Shown here: positions 5,916 to 6,176 of the stretch, in pieces
Numbering within the stretch: the first letter of the stretch is position 1
How the letters are laid out: every line of letters begins with the position of its first letter
Source: Burkholderiaceae bacterium
Lineage (GTDB): Bacteria; Pseudomonadota; Gammaproteobacteria; Burkholderiales; Burkholderiaceae
Length of the DNA: 6,176 nucleotides
NCBI GenBank assembly: GCA_017997515.1
Contig: JAGOEY010000010.1
Span: forward strand, 1-6,176
Direction: 5' to 3'
Position numbers and translations under genes: made by a program
The notes under the pieces: model-generated
The model's input: the letters and a program-made list of their open reading frames with translations, nothing else
Told to the model about the DNA's origin: nothing
Database searches by the model: none

Positions 5916-6176
5916 TTACAGCGGCCGCCGCCGCGCAAACCGCACCACACTTACCCCGGCCCGCGCCTGCCGTGTGGACGGCATCACCAGCACACAGTCG
6001 TCGTACGGCGTGGTGACCGGTTCACCGTCGTTGTCGCCAATCACGGTGCCTGCCTTGGCGATCACTTCCAGGCCCTGGAATGCCTCGGTAAACCGGAACT
6101 GCGCGCTGCGTGCCACCACGGGCCCGGTCACGTCCAGTGCCCATTGCTGTTGCGCGTCGGCCTGCCGCCAGCCGGG
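5916..6176 (-). CDS. Succinylglutamate desuccinylase/aspartoacylase-family (M14) protein, C-terminal part
   Basis: Only the last 86 residues are present and the frame is open to the right edge. The pattern FTEAFQGLEVIAKAGTVIG, followed by EPVTTPYDDCVLVMPS and a final VSVVRFARRR, matches the C-terminal beta-rich part of AstE/aspartoacylase-like zinc hydrolases as I remember them. The family removes acyl groups from N-acyl amino acids or related amides. The zinc-binding and catalytic residues lie in the N-terminal part outside the window, so neither activity nor substrate can be judged. The GAP-family gene follows after 71 bases on the same strand. Family assignment is moderately sure because it rests on the tail alone. 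Confidence 0.6.
   Translation of the reverse strand, partial: PGWRQADAQQQWALDVTGPVVARSAQFRFTEAFQGLEVIAKAGTVIGDNDGEPVTTPYDDCVLVMPSTRQARAGVSVVRFARRRPL

Noticed and set aside
1..6176. A defence island, CRISPR array, toxin-antitoxin pair or prophage, considered because of the SNF2 helicase
   Set aside because: SNF2 ATPases occur in some defence systems, but here the neighbours are metabolic and membrane genes. No nuclease, methyltransferase, spacer-repeat pattern or integrase is present.

Overview
The window looks like an ordinary chromosomal stretch from a high-GC betaproteobacterium, most likely of the family Comamonadaceae (Rhodoferax/Polaromonas-like). The basis is protein-level resemblance plus two intergenic sequences (2557-2700 and 5086-5166) that look like repeats I remember being dispersed through Comamonadaceae genomes. 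I could not search, so genus is inference. I see no CRISPR array, tRNA, rRNA, insertion sequence, phage gene or recognisable defence system.

Layout, left to right. (1) 1-253, minus: N-terminal part of a DMT/EamA-type membrane transporter, TTG start with a strong Shine-Dalgarno (SD), cut by the window edge. (2) 338-1591, minus: complete MscS-superfamily channel of the YbdG/MscM type. Its 84-base spacer to the transporter holds a strong hairpin. (3) 1690-2556, plus: complete acyl-CoA thioesterase II (TesB), divergent from the channel across 98 bases. (4) 2557-2700: intergenic element with three consecutive hairpins. (5) 2701-5085, plus: SNF2-family ATPase of 794 residues with all helicase motifs but no visible SWIM zinc finger. 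(6) 5086-5166: convergent spacer that probably terminates both flanking genes. (7) 5167-5844, minus: GAP-family (Sap/LysE-like) six-helix membrane protein with its SD inside a predicted hairpin. (8) 5916-6176, minus: C-terminal part of a succinylglutamate desuccinylase/aspartoacylase (M14) protein, 71 bases upstream of the GAP gene.

The genes do not form an obvious pathway. tesB and the SNF2 gene are co-directional but separated by the structured element. The M14 and GAP genes could be one transcription unit, as could the channel and the DMT transporter. The most interesting signals are in the spacers: structured RNA or DNA next to start codons, and repeat-like elements between genes. The SNF2 gene is also notable because it starts abruptly just after the repeat.
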